A stretch of DNA of 64,000 bases from Haloplanus natans DSM 17983. Lineage in GTDB: Archaea; Halobacteriota; Halobacteria; Halobacteriales; Haloferacaceae. Both the position numbers and the translations under genes were made by a program. Under the pieces are notes generated by a model. It saw nothing but the letters and a program-made list of their open reading frames with translations, did no database searches and had not been told where the DNA came from. The stretch is from NCBI RefSeq assembly GCF_000427685.1, contig NZ_KE386573.1, forward strand, positions 1,472,938-1,536,937. The letters are read 5' to 3'. Below, one piece after another: positions 51,800-60,350 of this stretch. How positions within the stretch are numbered: the stretch's first letter is position 1; every line of letters begins with the position of its first letter.

Positions 51800-52447
51800 A
51801 TGCCCACGGCCCGACTCGCGGTCACACTCCCCGCGGACATCTGGATCGCGGATCTCTCGACGCGGTACCCGGACGCAACCTTTCGCGTGCTGGCAGCGCT
51901 TCCCGACGCGGACACCGGCGTCGGCCTGGTCGAAATCGTCGCATCCGACGTGGACGACGTGCTCGCTCGCCTCGACGGGACCGACGGCGTCCGGGTGTTC
52001 GAGACCCTCTACCGTGGCGACGACCGGGCGCTCGTGCAGTTCGAGACCGACGATCCCCTGTTGCTCATGTCGATTCGGAACTCGCGGGCGCCGTTCGAAC
52101 CGCCGGTCACCATCGTCGACGGCGTGGCCGACATCGAACTCACCGCCCCGCGCGAGCGGCTGTCGTCGCTCACCGACCAGTTCCGGGCGCTCGGTCTCCA
52201 GTTCGACGTCCGCTCCATCCGCACCACCATCGACTCGGAGTCGGTGGTGAGCGACGGTCAGCGACGACTGATCGAGACGGCCGTCGCGGAGGGGTACTAC
52301 GACACGCCCCGGGCCTGTACGCTGACGGAACTCGCCGAGCAGCTCGGGATCGCAAAATCGACAGCGAGTGAACGCCTGCACCGTGCAGAGGGGGCGATCA
52401 TCCGGGCGTTCGTCGCCGACGGTGCGGCGGGAAGCGAACGGCGCTAG
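51800..52447 (+). CDS. HTH-10 (bacterio-opsin activator type) regulator
   Basis: A 215-residue regulator: N-terminal sensor-like domain (MPTARLAVTLPADIWIADLS, LYRGDDRALVQFETDDPLLL) and C-terminal HTH-10 with QRRLIETAVAEGYYDTPRAC, LAEQLGIAKSTASERLHRAE. No Cys cluster of the NarO/DmsR kind is present. ATG at 51800 lies about 27 nt after CGTTATGTTC, a TATA-like box; the longer frame from 51773 would begin inside it. Its position right after nirK suggests local control of denitrification genes. Confidence 0.85.
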   Translation: MPTARLAVTLPADIWIADLSTRYPDATFRVLAALPDADTGVGLVEIVASDVDDVLARLDGTDGVRVFETLYRGDDRALVQFETDDPLLLMSIRNSRAPFEPPVTIVDGVADIELTAPRERLSSLTDQFRALGLQFDVRSIRTTIDSESVVSDGQRRLIETAVAEGYYDTPRACTLTELAEQLGIAKSTASERLHRAEGAIIRAFVADGAAGSERR

Positions 52448-53196
52448 TCCTCGTGACTCGGCTCGCCGTGTTCGGCGCCCGCCTCCGACGGCGGCCCACC
52501 GGTCTTATCACGGAGTAACAACACGAGACCGAAGACGATGGGGGAGAGAAATGCCGCGACGAGGGAGCCACCGACCACCAACGACATGGTCACACCGCCC
52601 TGATTGAGGCCGCCGCTGCTGCCGTCGCCCTCGCTCCCGCCGCTGCCGCTGCTACCGGTTTCACCACCACTCCCACTGCCACCGCCACCACCGCCACCGC
52701 TCCCGGCGACGACTTCGGCACCGTCGGGAACGGCGTCGCCGACGACGACGACGCCTTTCATCCCGAGCGCCTTGTGGGGTTGGCAGAAGTACTTGACGGC
52801 GCCACTGGACTCGAACGTGTGTTCGAACGTGAAGCCCGCTTCCTGCTTCAGTTCGCTGGAGAAGTTACCGGAGTCGGCCGCGACGTTGTGGACGCCGCCC
52901 TCGCCCGTCCACTCCCAGACGACGGTCGTTCCGGGATCGACCTGGATGGCCGCCGGGCCGAAGCCGAACGCGCCCTGATTGGCCTCGACACCGACTTCGA
53001 CGGTCACTTCGCCCGACCCCGTGTGGTCGTGGACGCCGTCGTAGTTGCTCACGTCACTCATCCAGCCACCGAACGGCCCGGACTGTGCCACCGCCGTTCC
53101 GGCCGCCCCCGTACCCACGAGTCCAGCCCCGACGGCACCGGCACCGGCCCGTAGCAGCCGTCGCCGTCCCAGCCGAGCGTCGCGTTCCTCGCTCAT
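52444..53196 (-). CDS. hcy: Halocyanin-type blue copper protein with membrane anchor
   Basis: Electron donor, probably for NirK. The 250-residue protein has a Tat signal (GRRRLLRAGAGAVGAGLVGT), one cupredoxin domain with NYDGVHDHTGSGEVTVEVG, VVWEWTGEGGVHNVAADSG and YFCQPHKALGMKG (copper His, Cys, His, Met), a Gly/Ser linker, and a C-terminal membrane helix (VVGGSLVAAFLSPIVFGLVL) with a charged cytoplasmic tail. Anchoring is by this helix, not by a lipobox. Stop overlaps the HTH-10 gene by 4 nt. TCAAAAATATTGCC upstream is a TATA-like box. Confidence 0.92.
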   Translation of the reverse strand: MSEERDARLGRRRLLRAGAGAVGAGLVGTGAAGTAVAQSGPFGGWMSDVSNYDGVHDHTGSGEVTVEVGVEANQGAFGFGPAAIQVDPGTTVVWEWTGEGGVHNVAADSGNFSSELKQEAGFTFEHTFESSGAVKYFCQPHKALGMKGVVVVGDAVPDGAEVVAGSGGGGGGGSGSGGETGSSGSGGSEGDGSSGGLNQGGVTMSLVVGGSLVAAFLSPIVFGLVLLLRDKTGGPPSEAGAEHGEPSHED

Positions 53197-53281
53197 TGTC
53201 GCTTGGCCGTACACACGACCCCCTCAAAAATATTGCCGGTTTCGCGTCCACTTGCCGCTTTATCGGTCATCCGGCCGACGG

Positions 53282-54760
53282 TTAGTCGTCCGCTGGCGCC
53301 GATTCGCTCCCGACGACGGGCCGGGACACGTCACGGTCGGTCGACTCCCCCTCGATGTCGTAGGGGTACTCGCCGGTGACACAGCCGAGACAGAGGTCGC
53401 CTTTCGTTCGCCCGAGTACGTTCGCGATGGCGTCGATGGAGAGATAAGAGAGGCTGTCGGCGCCGATGACTTCCCGGATATCCTCGATGCTCTTGTCGGC
53501 GGCGATGAGTTCGTCCCGGCTGGCCATGTCGATGCCCATGTAACACGGCGCGACGATGGGTGGCGCGCCGATGCGGACGTGCACTTCCTCGGCGCCGGCA
53601 TCGCGGATCAGATCGACTAACTGTGTCGAGGTGGTGCCGCGGACGATGCTGTCGTCGATGATGGTCACCGTCTTGTCCTCGACGGTGCTTCTGATCGGGT
53701 TGAGCTTCAGGCGGACGGCGCGTTCGCGTTCGTCCTGTGTCGGCATGATGAACGTCCGGCCGACGTACCGATTTTTCATCAGCCCTTCGGCGAACTCCAC
53801 GTCGGCGCCGTCGGCGTTGGCGGCCTCGGCGTAGCCGGAGGCAAAGGAGCGCCCGGAGTCGGGGACGGGCATCACCACGTCCGTATCGATGCCGCTCTCG
53901 GCCCAGAGTTTGCCCCCGAGTTCGCGGCGGGCGTCGTAGACGAGTTCGTCGTCGATGACCGAGTCCGGGCGGGCGAAGTAGACGTGTTCGAAAAAGCAGT
54001 GGGCCGTCGCGTCGCGCTCCACGAGTTGATAGGAGTCGAAGCCGCTTCCGTCGGGTTCGAGGACGACCAGTTCTCCCGGCGCTACGTCGCGGACGAGGTC
54101 GCCGTCGAGCGTGTCGATGGCCGCCGACTCCGAGGCCAGCACGTAGCCGTCGTCGAGTTTCCCGATACAGAGCGGCCGATTCCCCTCCGGATCACGCACC
54201 CCGAGGACGGCCTCGTCGTGCATGATCGTCAGCGCGTAGGAGCCGTGAATGCGGCTCATCGTTCGTTTGACCGCGCGCACGAGGTCCTCTTCCAGGAGGT
54301 TGCGCGCGAGGTCGTGGGCGATCACTTCGGTGTCGCCGTTGGAAGTGAAGGCGTGACCGAGCCCCTCCAGTTCCGAGCGAATCTCCGCGGCGTTGACGAG
54401 GTTGCCGTTGTGTGCGAGGCCGAGCGACCCGGACTTGAACGAGACGGAAAACGGCTGGGCGCAGGAGGCGTTGACGCCCCCGGAAGTGGGGTATCGGACG
54501 TGCCCGATACCCGTCTGGCCGTTCAACTGGTCCAGTGCGTCGGCGTCGAACGCGTCGCCGACCAGGCCCATCTCGACGTGGCTGTGTTGCTGGAATCCGT
54601 CGTGTGTTACGATACCTGCCGACTCCTGTCCCCGGTGCTGGAGCGCGTACAGGGAGTAATACAGGGGGCGCGCGGCGTCGCGGTCGGACAGCGAAACCCC
54701 CACGACGCCACACTTCTCGGTCATCCCGTTCGGGGTACGGTGATCCCGCCCGTGTGCCAT
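53282..54760 (-). CDS. purF: Amidophosphoribosyltransferase PurF
   Basis: First step of purine synthesis: transfers glutamine ammonia to PRPP. The class II glutaminase domain starts at KCGVVGVSLSDRDAARPLYY (catalytic Cys) with LQHRGQESAGIVT and LAHNGNLVN; the PRTase motif is VTIIDDSIVRGTTSTQLV, and GIDMASRDELIA follows. Cysteines of the CLGCVTGEYPYDI tail and others could bind a cluster as in Bacillus-type PurF. A TATA-like box centred at about 54787 is 27 nt before 54760, giving a 16-residue propeptide before the Cys; an alternative start is 54724 (MTEKCGVVG). Confidence 0.95.
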   Translation of the reverse strand: MAHGRDHRTPNGMTEKCGVVGVSLSDRDAARPLYYSLYALQHRGQESAGIVTHDGFQQHSHVEMGLVGDAFDADALDQLNGQTGIGHVRYPTSGGVNASCAQPFSVSFKSGSLGLAHNGNLVNAAEIRSELEGLGHAFTSNGDTEVIAHDLARNLLEEDLVRAVKRTMSRIHGSYALTIMHDEAVLGVRDPEGNRPLCIGKLDDGYVLASESAAIDTLDGDLVRDVAPGELVVLEPDGSGFDSYQLVERDATAHCFFEHVYFARPDSVIDDELVYDARRELGGKLWAESGIDTDVVMPVPDSGRSFASGYAEAANADGADVEFAEGLMKNRYVGRTFIMPTQDERERAVRLKLNPIRSTVEDKTVTIIDDSIVRGTTSTQLVDLIRDAGAEEVHVRIGAPPIVAPCYMGIDMASRDELIAADKSIEDIREVIGADSLSYLSIDAIANVLGRTKGDLCLGCVTGEYPYDIEGESTDRDVSRPVVGSESAPADD

Positions 54761-54784
54761 GAGCGTTGCTACTGTGCCGTGGGG

Positions 54785-54793
54785 TAAAAAGGC
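54785..54793 (-). promoter_or_regulatory. TATA-like box of purF
   Basis: On the minus strand the sequence reads CCTTTTTAC around 54785-54793, about 27 nt before the ATG at 54760. This spacing is what decides the longer purF start. Confidence 0.5.
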
Positions 54794-54967
54794 ACGCTAT
54801 TGCGGTTCGTCCGGCGGTTCGGCATTCCCGCGTCTTGGCGGGTGAGACGCCCCGTCGGCGGTCGATATCGGCGATTCCGTCGACCCGCAGTGGCGACCGA
54901 CCGGTGGACGGTCACAGCGGCCGTACGAAACCGCAGTAAACGAGGAGTCCAACGGAGAGGTGACGCG

Positions 54968-55141
54968 TTATTCGCCGGCCTTGCTCTGCCACTCGTAGTC
55001 CCGGCGCTTGGCGGACTTGCCGAAGCCGCACGACGAGCAGACTTTCTTGCGGACGTGGTAGGATTTCTCACCGCAGCGTCGACATTTGACGTGGGTCGTC
55101 TTGTTCTTCTTTCCCTGACTCGGCGTTCCGGCTCCCGTCAT
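54968..55141 (-). CDS. rpl37e: 50S ribosomal protein L37e
   Basis: A 57-residue zinc-finger ribosomal protein: [57 protein letters not shown]. Two CxxC pairs bind zinc; the K/R-rich sequence and length match archaeal L37e. Its ATG overlaps the LSm stop (ATGA), the conserved archaeal lsm-rpl37e operon. Confidence 0.97.
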   Translation of the reverse strand: MTGAGTPSQGKKNKTTHVKCRRCGEKSYHVRKKVCSSCGFGKSAKRRDYEWQSKAGE

Positions 55142-55371
55142 GTACTTATCGTCACGACGTTGTCGCCGCGTATAATCGTTGTGTTGTCGACCGACTCGAT
55201 CTCGGGTTCGGCGAGGATGCCCTCGCTGACTTCCTCGATCGGTTCGAGCACGACGTTCATATGCTGGTCGTAGCCCGCGAGGAGGCCGTGAAACGCCCGG
55301 CCGTCCTTGAGATGTACCGTCACGTCCTCGTCCAACGAGGCCTCCAGCACGTCGAGGGGTCGTCCGCCCAT
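55138..55371 (-). CDS. lsm: Archaeal Sm-like (LSm) RNA-binding protein
   Basis: A 77-residue Sm-fold protein: [43 protein letters not shown], and the Sm2 motif [10 protein letters not shown]. Forms a heptameric ring that binds U-rich RNA. The start at 55371 gives the standard length; upstream GTAGGAATAATAAACG holds its TATA box on the minus strand. Confidence 0.96.
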   Translation of the reverse strand: MGGRPLDVLEASLDEDVTVHLKDGRAFHGLLAGYDQHMNVVLEPIEEVSEGILAEPEIESVDNTTIIRGDNVVTIST

Positions 55372-55452
55372 GCCAACAAAGGCTACGGGTAGGAATAATA
55401 AACGTACCGGACACGCCGTCCGGGGCCGTCGGCCCTTTCGTCGACAGTCTTT

Positions 55453-55481
55453 TGTATATTGCACACTCTTTACAACATACA
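55453..55481. promoter_or_regulatory. Inverted repeat operator candidate before the DUF2892 gene
   Basis: TGTATATTG (55453-55461) and CAACATACA (55473-55481) form an inverted repeat with one mismatch around an 11-base spacer, immediately before the ATG at 55482. The left half includes the TATA-like TTTGTATATT. A protein bound here would cover the promoter and the start codon. Confidence 0.55.
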
Positions 55482-55706
55482 ATGCCCGACACGTGTCACT
55501 TCCAGGTTCGGCGGCTCGGCGGAACGGTCGTGTTGATCGGTCTGGTGCTCGGGGTGCTGGTCAACCAGTGGTTCCTCGCCATTTCGGCGTTCGCCGGCGT
55601 CAATCTCCTCCAGAGCAGTTTCACCGACTCCTGTCCGGCGGAGTATTTCCTCCCCGGTTGTTCGGATGAGGACGGGACGGCGGCGGAGGACCCGGTGGCC
55701 GACTGA
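55482..55706 (+). CDS. DUF2892 membrane protein
   Basis: A 74-residue protein with two membrane helices ([33 protein letters not shown]) and the Cys-containing end [18 protein letters not shown]2892 proteins (YgaP membrane part) often accompany rhodaneses and are induced by sulfide or thiol stress; the two Cys residues at the membrane surface fit such a role. Divergent from lsm, with its own regulated-looking promoter. Confidence 0.85.
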   Translation: MPDTCHFQVRRLGGTVVLIGLVLGVLVNQWFLAISAFAGVNLLQSSFTDSCPAEYFLPGCSDEDGTAAEDPVAD

Positions 55707-55783
55707 CGACCGGATAGCGATGTAATTCCAAAACAAAACTCTGCCCGGTGAGGTGGCACCTCGCCGATGACGGGCCGTCGCCA

Positions 55784-55918
55784 ATGATGGGGCCGCGATG
55801 GTCCTCGCGCTCGGATGACTTCGAGGAAGCGGCCGAGGCACGCGCTAGCGACACCCTTGACCGCGCCCGCGACATCGCCGCGGAGTACGGCGTTGACGTC
55901 GGCACCGACGTGTGGTGA
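55784..55918 (+). pseudogene. Possible remnant of a UspA-type gene
   Basis: A 44-codon frame: FEEAAEARASDTLDRARDIA, AEYGVDVGTDVW then stop. The stretch SDTLDRARDIAAEYGVDVGT looks like the internal helix-strand part of a haloarchaeal UspA protein, but no N-terminal ILVPTDGS strand and no nucleotide motif are present. It sits in a 250-nt gap. It could also be a real small protein of unknown type. Confidence 0.35.
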
Positions 55919-55956
55919 GACGCGGAGTATAAGTCCGTCTCGGCCTTACTCCGGGT

Positions 55957-56256
55957 ATGAGCTACCCCGTCACCTACTACTGCCCGCGGTGTGAGGCCGT
56001 CGTCGAACTCGAACGCGAGGGCTACCTCGCCGACCGCTCGGTGACGCCCTACCCGCTCGAAGGGTGGACGTACGTCGACGCCGACGAGGACGTGGAGTCG
56101 GCCGACGGCGTCCGCTTCGTCTGTGGCGAGGACGGCACCCTCCGAGACGACGAGACCGGCTGTGGCGAGCCCTTCTACCTGAGCTACGTCCGGTTCGAGA
56201 ACGGCGAGGAGGTCGAACCCGTCCCGGAGAGCGAGTACGTCACGATCGGTCGGTAG
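55957..56256 (+). CDS. Zinc-ribbon-like haloarchaeal protein
   Basis: A 99-residue protein: MSYPVTYYCPRCEAVVELER, RFVCGEDGTLRDDETGCGEPFYLSYVRFENGEEVE. CPRC and VCG...GCGEPF could together bind one zinc. Highly acidic elsewhere. The stop is directly followed by the end of rtcB on the opposite strand. Function unknown. Confidence 0.75.
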   Translation: MSYPVTYYCPRCEAVVELEREGYLADRSVTPYPLEGWTYVDADEDVESADGVRFVCGEDGTLRDDETGCGEPFYLSYVRFENGEEVEPVPESEYVTIGR

Positions 56257-59193
56257 CTACCCTTTGATGTTACAGACCGGATACGTCCGGGCCACCTTGT
56301 CGCCGATGCCGAGGGCGTCCGAGACGCGCACCACCTCGTCGACATCCTTGTAGACGCCGGGCGCCTCCTCGGCCACCGTTGCGCCGCTCTGGGCTTTGAC
56401 GTACACCTGGTTTTGCTCCCGGAGTTCGTCCTGTACCGTCTCGCCCCAGTACTCCCGTTTGGCCTGCGTTCGGCTCATCAGCCGTCCGGCGCCGTGGGCC
56501 GTCGAGCCGAACGTGAGGTCCATCGACGCCTCGCCGCCCCGGAGGACGTAGCTCCCCGCACCCATGCTCCCGGGGATGATGATGGGTTGGCCAACGTCCC
56601 GGTACGCGGCGGGGACTTCGGGATGGCCGGCCGGGAACGCCCGCGTCGCCCCCTTGCGGTGGACGTACAGTTCGCGCTCCTCGCGGTCGGCGGTTTCGCC
56701 GCCTCCCACCGGTCGCCCCTGCGGGTCGACCCCCACCGTATGCGTCTCTTTTTTCGCGATGTTGTGGGCCACGTCGTACAGCAGGTGCATATCCATCGAC
56801 TCCCACGAGCGGTCGAAGACGCGTTCGAACACCTGCCGGACCCGGTGCATGATCAACTGGCGGTTCACCCACGCGAAGTTGATGCAGGCACACATCGCGC
56901 CGTAGTACTCCGTGGCCAACTCGGAGCCCGCGGGGGCGGCTGCGAGTTCCTTGTCCGGCAGTTGGTCCAACAGGTCGCCGTGTCGCTTCTCGATTTTTCG
57001 CAGGTAGTCGGTGCAGGTTTGGTGGCCCAGCCCCCGGCTCCCGCAGTGGATGAGGACGACGACCTGGTCGGGTTCGAGGCCGTAGGCGTCGGCCACGTCG
57101 TCGCGGTAGATGTCGGTCACGCGCTGGACTTCGAGGAAGTGGTTGCCGCTTCCGAGACTCCCCAACTGGTTCTTGCCGCGGTCTTTTGCCTTCTGGGAGA
57201 CGGCGCTCGGGTCGGCGTCCGGCCGGTAGCCCTCGTCCTCGCAGTGGGTCAGGTCGTCCGCGACGGCCCACCCCGCTTCGAGTGCCCAGTCGACGCCGCG
57301 GGAGAGGACCGCCTCTACGGTGTCCATATCGCCCTCGACGATGCCGCCCCCGCCGAGCCCCGAGGGGACGTTCGCGAACAGGGCCTCGACGAGTTCCTCC
57401 TCGCGACCCTGCACGTCGTCGTAGGTGAGACTTGTTTTCATCATTCTCACGCCGCAGTTCGACACGACGAATCCGTTCGCGAGAAATGTGTGTGCGTCGT
57501 GGGTCACACCGATGTCGTAGACGGGTTTTTCGCCGACTTCCCGGATCGCCTCGATTTGGACCTCTATGGCACCGTCAGCCCTCACTTCGACGGTTTCGCA
57601 GAACTCCTCGAATCCCGGGAAATCGTCGCCCGGCCGCGGGCGCCCGGTCCGCCCGGTCCAAATGCTTCGCTCGATGAATCGGCCGTTGATGTCGAATCGT
57701 TGCTTGATTGTGGAGACCGTACTTCCGCCATCGGCCAGTGCTTCGGCTTCGTCGGCAATCCGTTCACGTCGAGTGATCTCTCGCTCCTTGGTTCGGAGAT
57801 ACTGGACTGCTTGCATCGCCTTCCGCTGTTTTCCGGGGTGGTATCGGTACCCGACGCGGGTGAAGAAGTTCAGGAGGTTCTCGGTGTCGTTTTTGATCCC
57901 CAGTCGGAAACGAATCGTCGATGACGTGCTGTTCGAATCCGTCTCGAATGCCTCGATTTCGTTCGTCTCGATGCCAATGTCGTCAAGGAACGCTGCCATA
58001 TCTTCCATGAACGCTCGGCCTGCCGACCTCGTGCCGACCGTTCTGGTCTGGGAAACTTTCGGGCAGTAGAGATTCTTATCGTGTTGTGCCGCTGGCGTGT
58101 TCATCTCGGCACCGAAATATGCCGAATAAAAGAGCGCCCGCTGCCAGTCGGTTAGGCGGTGGAGGTAGTCGGGTGTCGTGAATTCTGACTCGACTTTCGG
58201 GCCTTCGAGGACACCGAGTTCCACGAACACGCGGCGCAACGCCTTCGAGGTTGTCTTGAAGCTGTATTCGGTCCGCTCGAACGTCTTCCCGTCGATATCG
58301 TGATCTCGGTCGCGTTCGTAGATTTTCGACGGGGTGAATCCGATTGCACGGATATCTTCCCGAATTTCCGCCAGTTCCTCCGGTTCGCCGTAGAACCACG
58401 TCTGTCCCGGATCGCCGTACGACCCATCCCCGAGCAGGAATCCGACGACTTTCAACAGATGGTTGAACGTCTCGTCGGTCGACCGAAGCGGAAGGAGCCC
58501 TCTGTCTTTCAAGACTTGCCGAATCTGCGGGTTGTCATCCACGAAGTCGTTCTCGGAGAGGACGGTGAACTCGTTCGGGTCTTCGTGTTCGAGTCCTTCG
58601 AACGGCTGGACGTACACCGAGTCGCCCGGCCCCAAGTCCTCGACTGTGACCATCCCTTCCGGCGTCTCGAACTCGTGATCGGCGGTCGCTTCGATCCGCC
58701 TTCCGGTCGCCGTTTCGAGTTCGAACACGGGCTTTGGACCGGATTCGGTGAACAGCCGGATGTCGGACGCGGCCACCTCGTCACCCGTCGCGACGGAAGC
58801 ACGCTCCGTTTCGAATCGTTCTTCGAGCGTTTCGAGCGGTAGCGTACGCCCGAACGAGAGTCGGACCTCCGTGTCACCGGTCAAGCAGTTGATGTCGTAA
58901 CCCACAGAACCGGGCGAGATACAGCCGTCCTCCACGTCCGTCGCCCCTACGCCGCCGACGGGGAAGCCGTAGCCCTGATGGCCGTCGGGCATACAGATGG
59001 CGTGGCCGGTGATCCCCGGCAGATGCGTCGCGTTTCGCAACTGCTGGAGCGTCTTGTCCCCGCCGATTTCCTCCAGCAGCGCCTCGCTCGCCAGCACTCG
59101 CGCGGGAGCGCGCATGTCACCCTCGCGTGGCATCTCCCAGACGAACTCCCGAACCCGTTCGAGTTGGATGCCGTCGAACTCGCGTGTGGTCAT
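56257..59193 (-). CDS. rtcB: tRNA-splicing ligase RtcB containing an intein
   Basis: RNA ligase joining 2',3'-cyclic phosphate and 5'-OH ends, needed for tRNA splicing and repair. The precursor is 978 residues: N-extein 1-102, intein 103-579, C-extein 580-978; the exteins make a protein of about 501 residues, near the family length. Extein motifs: ICMPDGHQGYGFPVGGV, SVGYDIN|CGVRMM, LGSLGSGNHFLEVQ (guanylylation region), LIHCGSRGLGHQ, DVAHNIAKKE and IIIPGSMGAGSYVL. The intein interrupts the metal-binding motif GYDINCG. The archease gene lies upstream on the same strand. Confidence 0.96.
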   Translation of the reverse strand: MTTREFDGIQLERVREFVWEMPREGDMRAPARVLASEALLEEIGGDKTLQQLRNATHLPGITGHAICMPDGHQGYGFPVGGVGATDVEDGCISPGSVGYDINCLTGDTEVRLSFGRTLPLETLEERFETERASVATGDEVAASDIRLFTESGPKPVFELETATGRRIEATADHEFETPEGMVTVEDLGPGDSVYVQPFEGLEHEDPNEFTVLSENDFVDDNPQIRQVLKDRGLLPLRSTDETFNHLLKVVGFLLGDGSYGDPGQTWFYGEPEELAEIREDIRAIGFTPSKIYERDRDHDIDGKTFERTEYSFKTTSKALRRVFVELGVLEGPKVESEFTTPDYLHRLTDWQRALFYSAYFGAEMNTPAAQHDKNLYCPKVSQTRTVGTRSAGRAFMEDMAAFLDDIGIETNEIEAFETDSNSTSSTIRFRLGIKNDTENLLNFFTRVGYRYHPGKQRKAMQAVQYLRTKEREITRRERIADEAEALADGGSTVSTIKQRFDINGRFIERSIWTGRTGRPRPGDDFPGFEEFCETVEVRADGAIEVQIEAIREVGEKPVYDIGVTHDAHTFLANGFVVSNCGVRMMKTSLTYDDVQGREEELVEALFANVPSGLGGGGIVEGDMDTVEAVLSRGVDWALEAGWAVADDLTHCEDEGYRPDADPSAVSQKAKDRGKNQLGSLGSGNHFLEVQRVTDIYRDDVADAYGLEPDQVVVLIHCGSRGLGHQTCTDYLRKIEKRHGDLLDQLPDKELAAAPAGSELATEYYGAMCACINFAWVNRQLIMHRVRQVFERVFDRSWESMDMHLLYDVAHNIAKKETHTVGVDPQGRPVGGGETADREERELYVHRKGATRAFPAGHPEVPAAYRDVGQPIIIPGSMGAGSYVLRGGEASMDLTFGSTAHGAGRLMSRTQAKREYWGETVQDELREQNQVYVKAQSGATVAEEAPGVYKDVDEVVRVSDALGIGDKVARTYPVCNIKG
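57457..58887 (-). other. Intein in RtcB with LAGLIDADG-type endonuclease domain
   Basis: 477 residues. N-terminal splicing block CLTGDTEVRLSFGRTLPLE starts with Cys; block B is IEATADHEFETPEGMVTVED; the C-terminal blocks are KPVYDIGVTHDAHTFLANGF and VVSN, followed by Cys of the C-extein. The penultimate residue is Ser where His is usual. The endonuclease shows KVVGFLLGDGSYG (first motif) and LFYSAYFGAEMN (second, lacking the usual D in the ADG part), so cutting activity may be reduced. Base composition is a little less GC-rich than the flanking exteins, as expected of a horizontally moving element. Confidence 0.93.
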
Positions 59194-59228
59194 ACGCGAA
59201 CCGACGTGACCGACGCGGGAATACGTTA

Positions 59229-59696
59229 CTACACGTCCAGCACGACGTATGCCTCCCAGCCGCCGCCGTCGTCCGCCGACCGGCCCTCACCGGACTGTGC
59301 TCGACTGCTCGGGGACCGTTCCACGCGCTTCTCGACGCGCATCTCGGAGTACGTGACGGCCTTTACATCGCGTGCGGTCACGTCCGAGAAGGGGACGCCC
59401 CGGGTGCTCGCCTTGATCACCCACTCCTCGCCCGTCTCGCGGACGGTGGCCTCGTTGTCGACGGGGAGGACGCCCCGTACGTCGCGCTCGTAGATGAGTT
59501 GGTCGAGGTAATCGAAGAGGAGGGCCTCCAGTCCCTCGGCACGGACGGTGAGGGAGAACCGCTCGCCGGAGTCCGGAATCCGGTCGCAGGTGGCGGCCGC
59601 GAGGCCGTCGGCGACGGCGGCGAACGTCTCGCCGAGGTCGACGCCGGTCGCCGCGACGGCCACGTCGGCCGTATGCGGGCGGAGTTCGTAGCTCAT
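59229..59696 (-). CDS. Archease, activator of RtcB
   Basis: Small protein that speeds RtcB guanylylation and allows multiple turnovers. The 155-residue protein begins MSYELRPHTADVAVAATGVDLGETFAAVADG (archease HTADV/I motif with metal-binding Asp), has ALLFDYLDQLIYERD and KAVTYSEMRVEK, and a final VVLDV strand. A low-complexity insert of about 22 residues (RSPSSRAQSGEGRSADDGGG) precedes the last strand and is longer than usual. It is the gene upstream of rtcB, 35 nt apart. Confidence 0.94.
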   Translation of the reverse strand: MSYELRPHTADVAVAATGVDLGETFAAVADGLAAATCDRIPDSGERFSLTVRAEGLEALLFDYLDQLIYERDVRGVLPVDNEATVRETGEEWVIKASTRGVPFSDVTARDVKAVTYSEMRVEKRVERSPSSRAQSGEGRSADDGGGWEAYVVLDV

Positions 59697-59803
59697 GGCG
59701 TTGGAGACGGGGTGGACGGTGAAAACCGTTGGTCCCGACGAAGCCGGCGACGATGGACGCCGACGGTGAAGTTATATTGCACGGCCGCGTTAGAACTGCG
59801 GTA

Positions 59804-60280
59804 GTGAGCGTCACCGTCGAGAAACGCGTCGATGGCCCCGGCGCGACGGATCACGCCGACGGGGCCTGGAAACTCAAAGAGCGAATCCGTCGGGAGGAGG
59901 GCGTCCTCAAGCAGCGAAAGCGGTTTTTCATGGACGCCTACCGCCGCGCGACGACCCACCTGCTCTATCTCGACGACGACCTGGTCGGGTTCGCGACGGT
60001 TCGACGTGACGGCTACATCCTCTTTCTCGCCGTCTCGCCCGACCGTCGCGGCGAGGGGTTCGGCCGGCGACTCGTCGCCGAGGTGGCCGAAGAACACCGG
60101 ACCGTCACCTGTCACGCCCGGGCGACGAACGAACGGGCGCTCGACTTCTACGAATCCGTCGGCTTCGAGATCAAGCGCCGGATCGACGGCTACTACGAGG
60201 ACAACGGCGACGCGTACTACCTCCGCCTCGGCCCCGACGAACGGCTCCGCGACCGGCTCTCGGAACTGATTCGGCGGTAG
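59804..60280 (+). CDS. GNAT-family N-acetyltransferase
   Basis: A 158-residue acetyl-CoA-dependent transferase with HLLYLDDDLVGFATVRRD, LFLAVSPDRRGEGFGRRLVAEVAEE (acetyl-CoA loop RRGEGFGRRL) and NERALDFYESVGFEIKRRI, resembling RimI-type enzymes. GTG start at 59804 lies 27 nt after GTTATATTGC, a TATA box for a leaderless message; the upstream ATG at 59729 would precede that promoter. Divergent from archease. Substrate unknown. Confidence 0.85.
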   Translation: MSVTVEKRVDGPGATDHADGAWKLKERIRREEGVLKQRKRFFMDAYRRATTHLLYLDDDLVGFATVRRDGYILFLAVSPDRRGEGFGRRLVAEVAEEHRTVTCHARATNERALDFYESVGFEIKRRIDGYYEDNGDAYYLRLGPDERLRDRLSELIRR

Positions 60281-60350
60281 TGCCGTCGGCCGTAACTGCC
60301 GGTACGACGGTGTGGTGTGGCGGCGGCCCGTATCGACGGACGGCCGACGG

